Below are positions 43,294 to 50,028 of a stretch of DNA of 50,028 bases, piece by piece. The position numbers and the translations under genes are program-made. The notes under the pieces were generated by a model. The model did no database searches. It had not been told where the DNA came from and worked only from the letters and a program-made list of their open reading frames with translations. The stretch is taken from NCBI GenBank assembly GCA_947457105.1, contig CANGUP010000003.1, positions 1-50,028 of the forward strand, read 5' to 3'. This DNA is from Flavobacteriaceae bacterium. GTDB lineage: Bacteria > Bacteroidota > Bacteroidia > Flavobacteriales > Flavobacteriaceae. Position 1 is the stretch's first letter; each line of letters opens with the position of its first letter.

Positions 43294-43375
43294 AGAGAAT
43301 AGAAAATAGAGAATAGAAAATAGACTTTACTGTCTAGTTCACCTCTATATTATTTATTCTATGTTCTATATTCTT
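43294..43375. repeat. Solo TAGA-type element, ends only
   Basis: The left array AGAGAATAGAAAATAG... ending TAGAC (43294-43325) faces the inverted array TCTATATTATTTATTCTATG and TTCTATATTCTT (43344-43375), with only 18 nt between. The left half matches the left end of the 39.2-kb element almost base for base. It looks like the same element without its gene: an internal deletion or a minimal form. It fills the marR-fadN gap. Confidence 0.6.
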
Positions 43376-43378
43376 AAT

Positions 43379-43813
43379 TTAAAATATTTTCTTCTCTGTT
43401 ATCAAATCATTTATCACATCGGTTACTTCCATAAAATGGTTTAGTTTTTCTTCAGTGATGTTTAGTTTTACTAATTCGTTGAATTTTAACACTGTAGTTT
43501 TTGAATGTTCGCGCATTTGTTTTCCTAAATCGGTTAGGTATATTAAAACGCCTCTGCCATCATCTGGATTTTTCTTTCTTATGATTAATCCTTTTTCTTC
43601 TAATGTTTTTAGTGTTCTGGTTAGCGATGTTGCTTCCATTCCCATTCGGTTGCTTATGTAAGTTGAAGGTGTTCCTTCTTCTTTGTCTATGCTAAGTAAG
43701 GCAAATCCAATTGCCATCGAACCGTCAAATTTAGATGCTTCCTCGTTATACATGCGTGAAACTGCTTGCCATGTCGAGCGTAGCACATAATCTATAGTTT
43801 TTTCTTTCATCAT
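43379..43813 (-). CDS. MarR-family regulator of the fad operon
   Basis: A 144-residue winged-helix regulator. 'GMEATSLTRTLKTLEEKGLI' is the recognition helix, followed by the wing 'IRKKNPDDGRGVLIYLTDLG', both diagnostic of MarR. MarR proteins bind palindromic operators as dimers and are released by a ligand, here perhaps an acyl-CoA or fatty acid. It is the first gene before fadN on the same strand, with only a repeat element between them and no visible second promoter. It is likely to be co-transcribed and autoregulated through the operators at 43862-43909. Start could be either of two adjacent Met codons. Confidence 0.88.
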   Translation of the reverse strand: MMKEKTIDYVLRSTWQAVSRMYNEEASKFDGSMAIGFALLSIDKEEGTPSTYISNRMGMEATSLTRTLKTLEEKGLIIRKKNPDDGRGVLIYLTDLGKQMREHSKTTVLKFNELVKLNITEEKLNHFMEVTDVINDLITEKKIF

Positions 43814-43842
43814 ATTTTACTATATCGTTTTAGTTTCGGATT

Positions 43843-43909
43843 CAAATATATAAAAAATTTATTATGCACGCATAGTATTTGTGTTAAATTTTATGCACGC
43901 ATAGTATTT
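43843..43909 (-). promoter_or_regulatory. Promoter and twin MarR-type operators
   Basis: On the minus strand, TATATTTG (43850 to 43843) is a -7 element 29 nt before the marR start. Upstream lie two identical 19-nt copies of TTATGCACGCATAGTATTT (43862-43880 and 43891-43909). Each contains the palindrome TATGC-AC-GCATA, and they are 29 nt apart centre to centre. The nearer copy covers the expected -33 site, so a bound repressor would block RNA polymerase. Confidence 0.75.
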
Positions 43910-44057
43910 TTTTAAGTTTGAGGTACGAAATACTAGGTACGAAGTTAGATATATGAAGTTTTTTTTGAAAAACTGATAAAGCGCAAAACCAACTAAAAGG
44001 ATATTTTTTTAATCTAGAGGTTTTGAATTCTTTAGATTATACTATTTTTATAACCAA

Positions 44058-44351
44058 TTGCAACTCACTACAGATGGAGTAAAAGTGCCAGAAGGTGCTA
44101 CAAGCGCTTGTTTTAAAGTAGTTATTTTGGAGTTCGATATTGATACCAAAGCCAGTACGCTGTGCGAAAGCGAGAACTACTTTTTTAATACAACTACTTT
44201 ATCAGAGAAAGTAACTCTATATCTACCAACGATGGAATTTTTTAGTGGTGTTTTATTTATCATTTTGGTAATTGCTTTTTATAGGCAAGAGGATGGTGTT
44301 TATGTTCCTTTGGAGGATGATAGGAGTAAAGTGGTTATCATTTTAAAATGA
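44058..44351 (+). pseudogene. Probable C-terminal remnant of a DUF6266-type protein
   Basis: An open stretch of 97 codons without an ATG start (first candidate is TTG). It begins 'TTDGVKVPEGATSACFKVVI' and ends 'FYRQEDGVYVPLEDDRSKVV'. The pattern 'GVKVPEGA...' and a final 'F.Q..NGV.Y.L......A..V' is how I remember DUF6266 proteins of flavobacteria ending. The usual first half (about 120 residues) is missing. It is most likely a truncated copy. It could instead be a small gene; base evidence for translation is weak. Confidence 0.4.
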
Positions 44352-44412
44352 TGTTGAATTTTTCTAAAATTTTATTCTTGTAACTAAGTCATGAGACTTT
44401 GTAGAGTCGGGT

Positions 44413-44446
44413 TATTTTTCACGAAGACAAAATGGCAAGCGCAAAC
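44413..44446. repeat. GCAAGCGCAA repeat, copy 1 (short)
   Basis: ATTTTTCACGAAGACAAAAT then GGCAAGCGCAAAC resembles the core TTTTCCA...AAATAGAAACGC and AAGCGCAA of the two longer copies at 45.4 and 47.5 kb. It lies 37 nt beyond the stop of the minus-strand lipoprotein gene. Confidence 0.4.
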
Positions 44447-44483
44447 TCGGAAATTGGCAAAACACGTATTAGTGGTTGACAAT

Positions 44484-45005
44484 TTATTCTTGTTGAATCC
44501 ATTCGTATTTTCCGTTTTTTAGATAAATTATTCCTCCACCACAACTTTCTTCACCGTGTATATATATTCCGTCATTTAAAAGTTTAATTTTATAAGATTC
44601 TTTTATTTCTTCTTCGGAAACTATTTCTCCTTCTTCATTTACATTATTCCAATAAATTTCATTTTTTGGTGCTTTTTCAAATATTTCTGCCCAATCAATT
44701 TCGTCGAAACCTTGCTTTAAAATATCATTCCCCATTCCGAAATAATCTGTTCTTTTTCCGTTTCCTAATAGTATTCGTAATCCGCTTTTTCCACTTTTAG
44801 TGCTTCTAACAATTTCAACAACTTCATTCAGTTTATCTCCATCTAAATCACATATAATTTTGTTGATTTTATGTTTTTTTGATATTTCAATAGTATCAAT
44901 ATTGTTTTTTTCGGTTTGTGTTTTCTCTATTTTCTTATGCTTATCGTTTTCTTTTTTACAAGAAATAAGAGTCATTAAAATCAGTGTTACTATTACAATT
45001 CTCAT
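44484..45005 (-). CDS. Hypothetical lipoprotein with a DxDGDxxNE repeat motif
   Basis: A 173-residue lipoprotein (MRIVIVTLILMTLISC, lipid Cys16) with a Lys/Glu-rich spacer and then 'IICDLDGDKLNEVVEIV', a calcium-binding-like motif as in FG-GAP/VCBS repeats. The remainder is acidic ('NNVNEEGEIVSEEEIKESYK') and ends with 'YLKNGKYEWIQQE'. The family is not recognised. It belongs to an accessory stretch of minus-strand genes with repeats downstream; the next gene upstream on the same strand is a small membrane protein 44 nt away. Confidence 0.65.
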   Translation of the reverse strand: MRIVIVTLILMTLISCKKENDKHKKIEKTQTEKNNIDTIEISKKHKINKIICDLDGDKLNEVVEIVRSTKSGKSGLRILLGNGKRTDYFGMGNDILKQGFDEIDWAEIFEKAPKNEIYWNNVNEEGEIVSEEEIKESYKIKLLNDGIYIHGEESCGGGIIYLKNGKYEWIQQE

Positions 45006-45049
45006 ACTTTTATTTTTTTATACTACCCAATACTCGTCTTCAAAAGTTC

Positions 45050-45292
45050 TTATAAGTTCTTAAATATTGATTTCAATTTTAAGGTTGTCAACAATGTCAA
45101 TATAATCAATATTAATGTAATTAATCCATAAACTATTTGAGCTTGTTCATTATAAACAACTAGAGAATCTTTATCTAAATAGGTGCCTTCTGAATTGTAA
45201 TCCATTTTTATTCGAGTATAAAATGACCAACTAAATAATGCCGTCAAAATAGCAAGGATAACGAGCAATAGTATAAGAATTTTAGCTTTCAT
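45050..45292 (-). CDS. Small two-helix membrane protein
   Basis: An 80-residue protein with an N-terminal helix ('ILILLLVILAILTALFSWSF'), an extramembrane loop of about 30 residues ('YTRIKMDYNSEGTYLDKDSL'), and a second helix ('YGLITLILIILTLLTTLKL'). No family is recognised. It is same-strand with the lipoprotein gene downstream and may share its transcript. Confidence 0.6.
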   Translation of the reverse strand: MKAKILILLLVILAILTALFSWSFYTRIKMDYNSEGTYLDKDSLVVYNEQAQIVYGLITLILIILTLLTTLKLKSIFKNL

Positions 45293-45346
45293 TTTAATTT
45301 ATTTAGTACGTCAATTCTGCGGTTTTTCGGTAGGCTTGCGACTCAT

Positions 45347-45502
45347 GTTATTCAGCTTCAAGTCAGTTGCTACTACAAGCACTGGACAAAACAAATCTTA
45401 TTAATTTTTTTTAAAGATGAAATTGTTTCCACCAGATTATTTTCCAGAAAAATAGAAACGCAAGCGCAACACTAAGTTTATTATTGCTTCGAAGTCAGGA
45501 GA
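45347..45502. repeat. GCAAGCGCAA repeat, copy 2
   Basis: The segment 45440-45502 (TTTTCCAGAAAAATAG... to ...GAAGTCAGGAGA) matches 47483-47546 at about 55 of 63 positions. The outer part (45347-45405, GTTATTCAGCTT...) aligns more loosely with 47404 onward (GTTACTCAGCTT...). It lies 51 nt beyond the stop of the minus-strand serine hydrolase gene. I see no gene in 45293-45553. Confidence 0.65.
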
Positions 45503-45553
45503 TCTCGAAAAGCTGTGAAAAGCAAATAAGGATGGTTAGCTTCCGTCTTTTCT

Positions 45554-47200
45554 TTATTTCGTTACTGCTGGTATTAAATATTCTTGCATCATCTTTTCAA
45601 CTTGTTTCTCTCCATATGGCGTATTGAATGCTGTGGCAGTAATTACAATAACAATTGGTTGGTCTTTGAAAATAAAAATTCTATTACCACCATTTCCGCT
45701 AGAATAGTAAACTTCATAATCTTTGCCTTTCAGTTTGTATGTTTTATTCCAAAACAGATATCCGTAAAATTCGTCTTCTGATATTGCCATTTGATGCGAT
45801 AAGCTTTCTGCAACCCATTCCTTAGATATAATTTGTTTGCCATTCCAAGTTCCTTGATTTTTGTATAATTGTCCAAACTTAGCATAATCTAAAGAACTTA
45901 ATTGCAAACTTCCAGCCGTATTTGCAACTTTTTGTGGTGTAAATTGCCATTTGTATTTAGTAATACCAAGAGGATGAAATAAATTTTTGTCGCCATATTT
46001 TTCTAAACCATTTGGAACAGATTTATGAATTATGTCGCCCAAAATTATGCATCCAGCAGTAAAATAATCCCACTGTTTGTTTAACTTTTTAGTTTTATCA
46101 ACTGTAAGATTTAGTGTAAAATCAACCCAGTTTTCAGAAGGATACATATTTTCTTCGTGTCCAGTTGATTCTGTATTCATATCCGATCCTTCAAGAGTTG
46201 AACTCATTGTCATTAAACTTTTTAAAGTAATACTGTCTTTTGCTGTTGAATAGTTTTGAAAGGATTTAAGGTCGTAAAATTCTTTAAGGGTTTGAGTTTC
46301 GTTTTTTATGTATTTGTCTTTTATTGCGATGCCTAAAAGAGTCGATACAAATGATTTACCAACTGAACGCGTGTCGTGAAGCGAGTTTCTGTTTGCTCCA
46401 TTGAAATATTCTTCAATAAAAATTTCACCATTTTTTACAGCGACTATACTTGTAACATTTTTAAAGGTTTGCTTTGCTATTTTTCTGTTCAATTCTTCAA
46501 TTAAAGCAATATCAATTTTCTCTTTTGAAATTTGCCAATCTTTAATTGGCTTTATGGATTGTACTTTAACTTGTTTTTCATCAATTTTAATTTCTGGAAC
46601 GATAATTTTTATTTGTCCTTCGGCAATTATGTTTCCAGCCAAAACTTCTGTCATTTTTAAATAAGGTCTGATTTCAATTTTAAGCAAATGTTCTCCATCT
46701 GAAAGTGCTTCTTGACCTCCATTGCCAAAAAATCTATTCCAAAGAAATTTACCCCAAGAATCTTCGTTGGTCGAACTTATTAATGGAACTCTGAAAATTG
46801 TTTTGTGGTTTTTACTATCGGCACTTCCTGCTCCAATATTTAAGTTTTCAACATATATTTTTTTGTTGTCAACAAAAAATGTAAATTGATAATTTCCGTT
46901 TTTAATTAGTTCGTCAGCAGTTAATTGTGGTGATAATAAATGAAGATAATTTGTCAAAGATTTGTCTAAAAAAACTCTGATATTTAAATCTGATTTCTCT
47001 TTTAATTCAAATGATTTTAGAATATCGGTTTCTTTGAAGTTTTCGATTGCAATTGCTTTTTCCATAAAAGCAATTTTACCAATGTTGGATTTGTGAATAG
47101 GATAAATTATGCTATCGCTTTTTATAAATTCCTTTTTTTGAGCAGCTACATTTAAGTAAGTCAAAATACTTAAAGCGATGCTTGTGATTTTTGATTTCAT
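45554..47200 (-). CDS. Secreted serine hydrolase (class C beta-lactamase/PBP fold)
   Basis: A 548-residue exported protein (signal to ...YLNVAA, then QKKEF). The first 210 residues form an extra domain of unknown type. The C-terminal 330 residues are a beta-lactamase-related serine hydrolase. The nucleophile is in SVGK of 'TRSVGKSFVSTLLGIAI' (SxxK), a Tyr in 'DYFTAGCIILGDII' stands at the YxN position, and 'YYSSGNGGNRIF' replaces the KTG box. The substrate is unknown; esterases and D-aminopeptidases share this fold, so antibiotic resistance should not be assumed. An 11-copy 10-bp tandem repeat lies in its leader, and related repeats bracket the gene. Confidence 0.8.
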   Translation of the reverse strand: MKSKITSIALSILTYLNVAAQKKEFIKSDSIIYPIHKSNIGKIAFMEKAIAIENFKETDILKSFELKEKSDLNIRVFLDKSLTNYLHLLSPQLTADELIKNGNYQFTFFVDNKKIYVENLNIGAGSADSKNHKTIFRVPLISSTNEDSWGKFLWNRFFGNGGQEALSDGEHLLKIEIRPYLKMTEVLAGNIIAEGQIKIIVPEIKIDEKQVKVQSIKPIKDWQISKEKIDIALIEELNRKIAKQTFKNVTSIVAVKNGEIFIEEYFNGANRNSLHDTRSVGKSFVSTLLGIAIKDKYIKNETQTLKEFYDLKSFQNYSTAKDSITLKSLMTMSSTLEGSDMNTESTGHEENMYPSENWVDFTLNLTVDKTKKLNKQWDYFTAGCIILGDIIHKSVPNGLEKYGDKNLFHPLGITKYKWQFTPQKVANTAGSLQLSSLDYAKFGQLYKNQGTWNGKQIISKEWVAESLSHQMAISEDEFYGYLFWNKTYKLKGKDYEVYYSSGNGGNRIFIFKDQPIVIVITATAFNTPYGEKQVEKMMQEYLIPAVTK

Positions 47201-47220
47201 TGATTTTGATTAATTTTGAT

Positions 47221-47330
47221 TGATGATGTTTGATGATGTTTGATGATGTTTGATGATGTTTGATGATGTTTGATGATGTTTGATGATGTTTGATGATGTT
47301 TGATGATGTTTGATGATGTTTGATGATGTT
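47221..47330. repeat. Minisatellite: 11 perfect copies of TGATGATGTT
   Basis: Eleven identical 10-bp units run without a mismatch and end 20 nt upstream of the serine hydrolase start codon. On the transcribed strand the unit is AACATCATCA. Perfect identity suggests recent expansion or contraction. A candidate promoter (CTTG ... TAATTTG on the minus strand, around 47355-47385) lies beyond it, which would put the array in the 5' leader. Confidence 0.95.
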
Positions 47331-47403
47331 TGATTGATACAAATAAGTACAAATTAATTCTAATTTGTTACATAGTTTCAAGTTTTTTAATATTGTAGGT
47401 AAT

Positions 47404-47546
47404 GTTACTCAGCTTTCGCTCTGATGCTGCTGCAATCACTGACCAAACAAACCTATAAAATTAGAATTGAAAATATATTAGTATTTTCCACAAATATAGA
47501 AATGCAAGCGCAAGCCTAGGTTTATTATTACTTCGAAGTCAGTAGA
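47404..47546. repeat. GCAAGCGCAA repeat, copy 3
   Basis: Partner of 45347-45502, same orientation, with strongest identity at 47483-47546 around AAATGCAAGCGCAAG and CTTCGAAGTCAG. It sits upstream of the serine hydrolase leader. Copies 2 and 3 thus flank the gene as direct repeats. Confidence 0.65.
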
Positions 47547-47634
47547 CATAGCAGAGCTGGGATTAATAAAAAAATCGGCGTAATTCTAACTTATTTGTCA
47601 AAGATACTATTCGATTTTCTGGTTTTGTTTTGGC

Positions 47635-47690
47635 TTTGTTCCTACCATGTTCGATAAAAGGTTAGTTTTTGCGAAACGCTTAGGAACAAA
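47635..47690. repeat. Inverted repeat TTTGTTCCTA/TAGGAACAAA
   Basis: A perfect 10-bp inverted repeat (47635-47644 and 47681-47690) with a 36-nt centre. Outside it the flanks are loosely complementary as well (GGTTTTGTTTTGG against CGAACCAAACACC). It could be an RNA hairpin or an element end. The 676-nt gap 47201-47876 holds only this and the other repeats; no gene was seen. Confidence 0.5.
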
Positions 47691-47720
47691 CTACGAACCA
47701 AACACCTATAAAATGGGTAG

Positions 47721-47780
47721 CAATCGTTCAAAATCGTTCACTCTATGTCAAAAGCATTTAAAAGCATTCAAAAGCATTCA
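47721..47780. repeat. 10-bp microrepeats AATCGTTCAA and AAAAGCATTC
   Basis: AATCGTTCAA is repeated once around 47722-47741. AAAAGCATTT, AAAAGCATTC and AAAAGCATTC follow in tandem at 47750-47779. Both have a 10-bp period, and the second motif is the near complement of the AAAATGCTTT pair before gyrB. Confidence 0.55.
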
Positions 47781-47876
47781 TATCCTACCAAATTTCTTTT
47801 GAGATAAAGAATATTACATTTTTTCAATTAATGATTATTTTCGTATCATTGTGGTAAGCGATTTATTACACAAAGT

Positions 47877-49244
47877 ATGAGTTTTATTCATTGTTATCAA
47901 TATCTAAAGATGTTAAATCCTCAATCGCTTTCGCATTTGGATTCGGAAACGATAGTCAAATATGAAAAGTTATTGAAGACCGAAGTTCGTATTGATAGAT
48001 CAAAATTCAATACTAACGATGTAGAGCGTTTTCTAGAAGCACTCAATAACAACAGCGCTTTACTTCGGTTTTTGCTAACCAATGAAGAATTCTATTCGTT
48101 GCTTTTTGAACGGTTTAATTTCTTGAAAGACTATGGCGTTCCCAATTTTGATTCCTACGAGTATAGTGCTTTAAAACAAGAAATTTCTACTAATTTATCT
48201 AACGAATTAAATCAATTTGTCATCACACGATTGGAGCAACAAGATTTTATTGCTTTGAAAGTGTTGCTAAAATACTTAGAGTTTCTTCCTATGGAAGTTA
48301 TTGATTTATTGACTTATCGCTTGGAGTTCAAGCTGGATGGCTACATTGTTGAAATGACTAGCAAAGGAAAGTTAAAACACGAAGACGAATTTAAAAAAGT
48401 ATCGGAATTAATTGCGCTTGTTCCTTCAGAGGTTTTGGTTAAGAAAGAAGCTAAAGTAAAACATTTGATGTATCAAGAAATGCGAGAAATAGCAAGTCAT
48501 ATTGACAAGCCAGGAATAGTATTCTTCTTTGAAACCATGTTTAAAGGTTTGCATTATTTGTTCTATGTACCAACCGATGCCTACGAATTAAAGATTCGGA
48601 ATAGAGTAATGGGCGATTTTAAATTCATGTTAGGGCTTCTAGGAATCATAATACTTATTATAGCTTTTGGAATAATGTTTTTAAAGAAAGACGAACCTTT
48701 AAGAAAGAGCGATTTAGAACCAAAAGGTTTCTATGAAAGTTTTGTAAAGCCTACGCAAAATAATGTGCTGCTTATTGGTAATTATTCAGATACTTTAAAA
48801 ACAGGTTTTGATTTTGTGAGTAGGAGTTATGTTAAAGCAAAATCAAAAGAAACGGTTATTATAGAAAATAAAACCGATTATGATTTAATAGTTTTCTCCG
48901 ATTTTGAAATTGTAAAAGCATTTACAAAACTCTACAAGGATAATGACTTTAAAGGTCGTTATATCTTCATTAAAAGCAGGGATTCCTTGACGATGGATAG
49001 TGTTATTTATCCTATGCATTTTTATTTTGGGCAAACGTTATTTAGTACTCAAGCACCCAATCAAATACCACCTAATTTACCGAGGTTTTTTCATGCTCAT
49101 AAAAACACAAGAAATCTGGTTGGGAAAACATTTGAATTGAAAAATGCTAAAGTAACTTTTGAAGGCGATAGAAATGGAATTAGTTTGAAATCTGATAAAA
49201 GCATATTTGTTAATAGTATTCCAACTACCAATATTGTATTTTAA
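47877..49244 (+). CDS. Single-pass membrane protein of unknown function
   Basis: A 455-residue protein. Residues 1-245 are helical and charged with no signal peptide ('LDSETIVKYEKLLKTEVRID...', 'QEMREIASHIDKPG'). One strong transmembrane helix lies at about 257-280 ('MLGLLGIIILIIAFGIMFL'). The C-terminal 175 residues ('NNVLLIGNYSDTLKTGF', 'TDYDLIVFSDFEIVKAFTKL') look like a folded periplasmic domain. The N-terminus would be cytoplasmic. I do not recognise the family. A later start at MLNPQSL (codon 12) is possible. A weak -7 element (TATTTTCG, 47836-47843) precedes it. It stands alone, downstream of a repeat-rich gap and followed by a terminator. Confidence 0.75.
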   Translation: MSFIHCYQYLKMLNPQSLSHLDSETIVKYEKLLKTEVRIDRSKFNTNDVERFLEALNNNSALLRFLLTNEEFYSLLFERFNFLKDYGVPNFDSYEYSALKQEISTNLSNELNQFVITRLEQQDFIALKVLLKYLEFLPMEVIDLLTYRLEFKLDGYIVEMTSKGKLKHEDEFKKVSELIALVPSEVLVKKEAKVKHLMYQEMREIASHIDKPGIVFFFETMFKGLHYLFYVPTDAYELKIRNRVMGDFKFMLGLLGIIILIIAFGIMFLKKDEPLRKSDLEPKGFYESFVKPTQNNVLLIGNYSDTLKTGFDFVSRSYVKAKSKETVIIENKTDYDLIVFSDFEIVKAFTKLYKDNDFKGRYIFIKSRDSLTMDSVIYPMHFYFGQTLFSTQAPNQIPPNLPRFFHAHKNTRNLVGKTFELKNAKVTFEGDRNGISLKSDKSIFVNSIPTTNIVF

Positions 49245-49267
49245 GAATAGGTAGAATTTAAAATCAA

Positions 49268-49293
49268 AAACCACGAGTTAAGCCTCGTGGTTT
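49268..49293. terminator. Terminator after the membrane-protein gene
   Basis: AAACCACGAG (49268-49277) and CTCGTGGTTT (49284-49293) pair perfectly with loop TTAAGC. It lies between two converging genes and can serve both. Confidence 0.85.
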
Positions 49294-49315
49294 GATTATC
49301 TATTTTATAAAAACA

Positions 49316-49708
49316 TTATTTTATTTTTCCGTTTACAATACCAATTACTGCACCAACAATGGCGCCACATAATACGGTTAACAGAACATCAAAAGTAATT
49401 ATTTTATAGTTTGGAGTTACTACTTCACTATAATGGAAAAAATTATGGAATAAGGTAAGGAATAATGAAATTACTGCTCCAGCTTTTAGTCCTGATTGCG
49501 CGGTTGAAATATTAGCCCATTTAGAAAAAATATAAGAAATTGTAAATCCAAATGTCATGCATCCCATAAAAATAAATGCCATATTCATTTGACTTTCATC
49601 TTTTGACTCAAAGAAGTCTGCAAACAAAATACCCCAAAGCAGCCAACCCAAAAGGAAGTCGACAATTCCACCAACTATTCCTCCGATAATAAAGTTTTTT
49701 AAATTCAT
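49316..49708 (-). CDS. Four-helix integral membrane protein
   Basis: A 130-residue protein with four hydrophobic segments ('FIIGGIVGGIVDFLLGWLLW', 'MAFIFMGCMTFGFTISYIF', 'GLKAGAVISLFLTLFH', 'VLLTVLCGAIVGAVIGIVNG'). The first and last have GxxxG-type packing. It resembles the small DUF1761-like membrane proteins of Bacteroidetes, but the match is weak. Function unknown. Confidence 0.7.
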   Translation of the reverse strand: MNLKNFIIGGIVGGIVDFLLGWLLWGILFADFFESKDESQMNMAFIFMGCMTFGFTISYIFSKWANISTAQSGLKAGAVISLFLTLFHNFFHYSEVVTPNYKIITFDVLLTVLCGAIVGAVIGIVNGKIK

Positions 49709-49835
49709 AATTAAAATAGTTTTATTGGTTAATGGAATAAAAATAGTAAAAATTAAGAATTGTTTAATATGATATTGGTTTAATTATTAACCATTTAAGA
49801 ATAGGAATTGTTTATAATTGAGGATTATTTACTAC

Positions 49836-50027
49836 TTACAATTGAATTTCATACAAGAAAACTTCACTTGTTTCTTCATTAACGAAATACATTGAACCTT
49901 GTGTAATTCCTTTCTCAATATAAACTTTTTGACCAACTTTTGGTGCGAACCATTTTGGTGCATCGTATGGCATACTATATACTCCAGTTGCTATTTGCAA
50001 ATCATTTAATTTTATAAAATCCTCAAT
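49836..50027 (-). CDS. C-terminal fragment of an unknown gene, cut by the window edge
   Basis: An open minus-strand frame enters from the right edge and ends at a TAA (49836-49838), giving 63 residues. It contains 'IATGVYSMPYDAPKWFAPKV', 'GQKVYIEKGITQGSMYFVNE' and 'TSEVFLYEIQL'. The composition is that of a soluble beta-rich domain. I do not recognise it. Confidence 0.6.
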   Translation of the reverse strand: MEDFIKLNDLQIATGVYSMPYDAPKWFAPKVGQKVYIEKGITQGSMYFVNEETSEVFLYEIQL

Positions 50028-50028
50028 C

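Noticed and set aside
45554..47200. Antibiotic-resistance beta-lactamase
   Set aside because: Only the general serine-hydrolase fold is supported. The KTG box is replaced, there is a large extra N-terminal domain, and many relatives are esterases or peptidases.
47221..47330. Possible CRISPR array
   Set aside because: Units are identical and directly adjacent with no spacers, and no cas genes are present.
47112..47381. An open minus-strand frame rich in the pattern NIIKHHQTSS
   Set aside because: It is the 10-bp minisatellite translated: the repeat has no stop on that strand, and the frame overlaps the true start of the serine hydrolase in another frame.

Overview
The window looks like a chromosome segment of a flavobacterium (Bacteroidetes, probably Flavobacterium or a close relative). 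The evidence is the AT-rich sequence, the lack of Shine-Dalgarno sites, repeated TAnnTTTG promoter elements (often with TTTG about 19 nt upstream), a fused secDF, a TPR/outer-membrane-barrel pair, a LETM1-related protein, and several families typical of Flavobacteriaceae. No rRNA, tRNA, CRISPR array, prophage or intact insertion sequence was seen.

Layout. 1-6.3 kb: the end of a membrane protein, ftsE, then a TPR protein and an outer-membrane barrel separated by a four-helix-bundle (S23/IVS-type) gene. 6.5-15.6 kb: a GreA/B-like protein and housekeeping genes (asnB, gyrB, mdh, secDF). 15.7-18.5 kb: a DUF6624-type gene, the wreck of an IS5-type transposase, and selO. 18.6-23 kb: an S41 lipoprotein protease, a class V aminotransferase and ilvE. 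23.2-25.7 kb: two tandem DUF4920-type proteins, a c-type cytochrome lipoprotein, mnmD and a small conserved gene. 25.7-30.5 kb: oxyR, then an inorganic-carbon group (SulP transporter, beta-carbonic anhydrase and, convergent, an SbtA-like transporter). The SbtA-like gene ends a long minus-strand run: SPFH lipoprotein, icd, two small genes, DUF6671, Sua5/TsaC, SbtA. 35-37 kb: a LysR regulator and a LETM1-like protein. 37.4-43.8 kb: a MarR-controlled beta-oxidation operon (marR-fadN-fadA-fadE, the Bacillus fadNAE gene order). 44-50 kb: an accessory region of lipoprotein, membrane and serine-hydrolase genes with diverged repeats, a 10-bp minisatellite, a single-pass membrane protein of unknown function and a truncated gene at the right edge.

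The most unusual signal is a set of short dispersed elements whose ends are quasi-periodic inverted repeats of TAGA(A/T)AATAGA type. One carries an intact S23 four-helix-bundle gene, and its right end forms part of the signal peptide of the next gene. A second carries an S23 pseudogene with two stop codons. A third consists of ends only. This resembles the intervening sequences of split 23S rRNAs, but placed between protein genes. Other structured intergenic elements are a CCACAAAG-type inverted repeat, a 17-bp perfect hairpin bracketed by direct repeats, paired MarR-type operators, and repeats lying 3' of same-strand accessory genes in a cassette-like arrangement.
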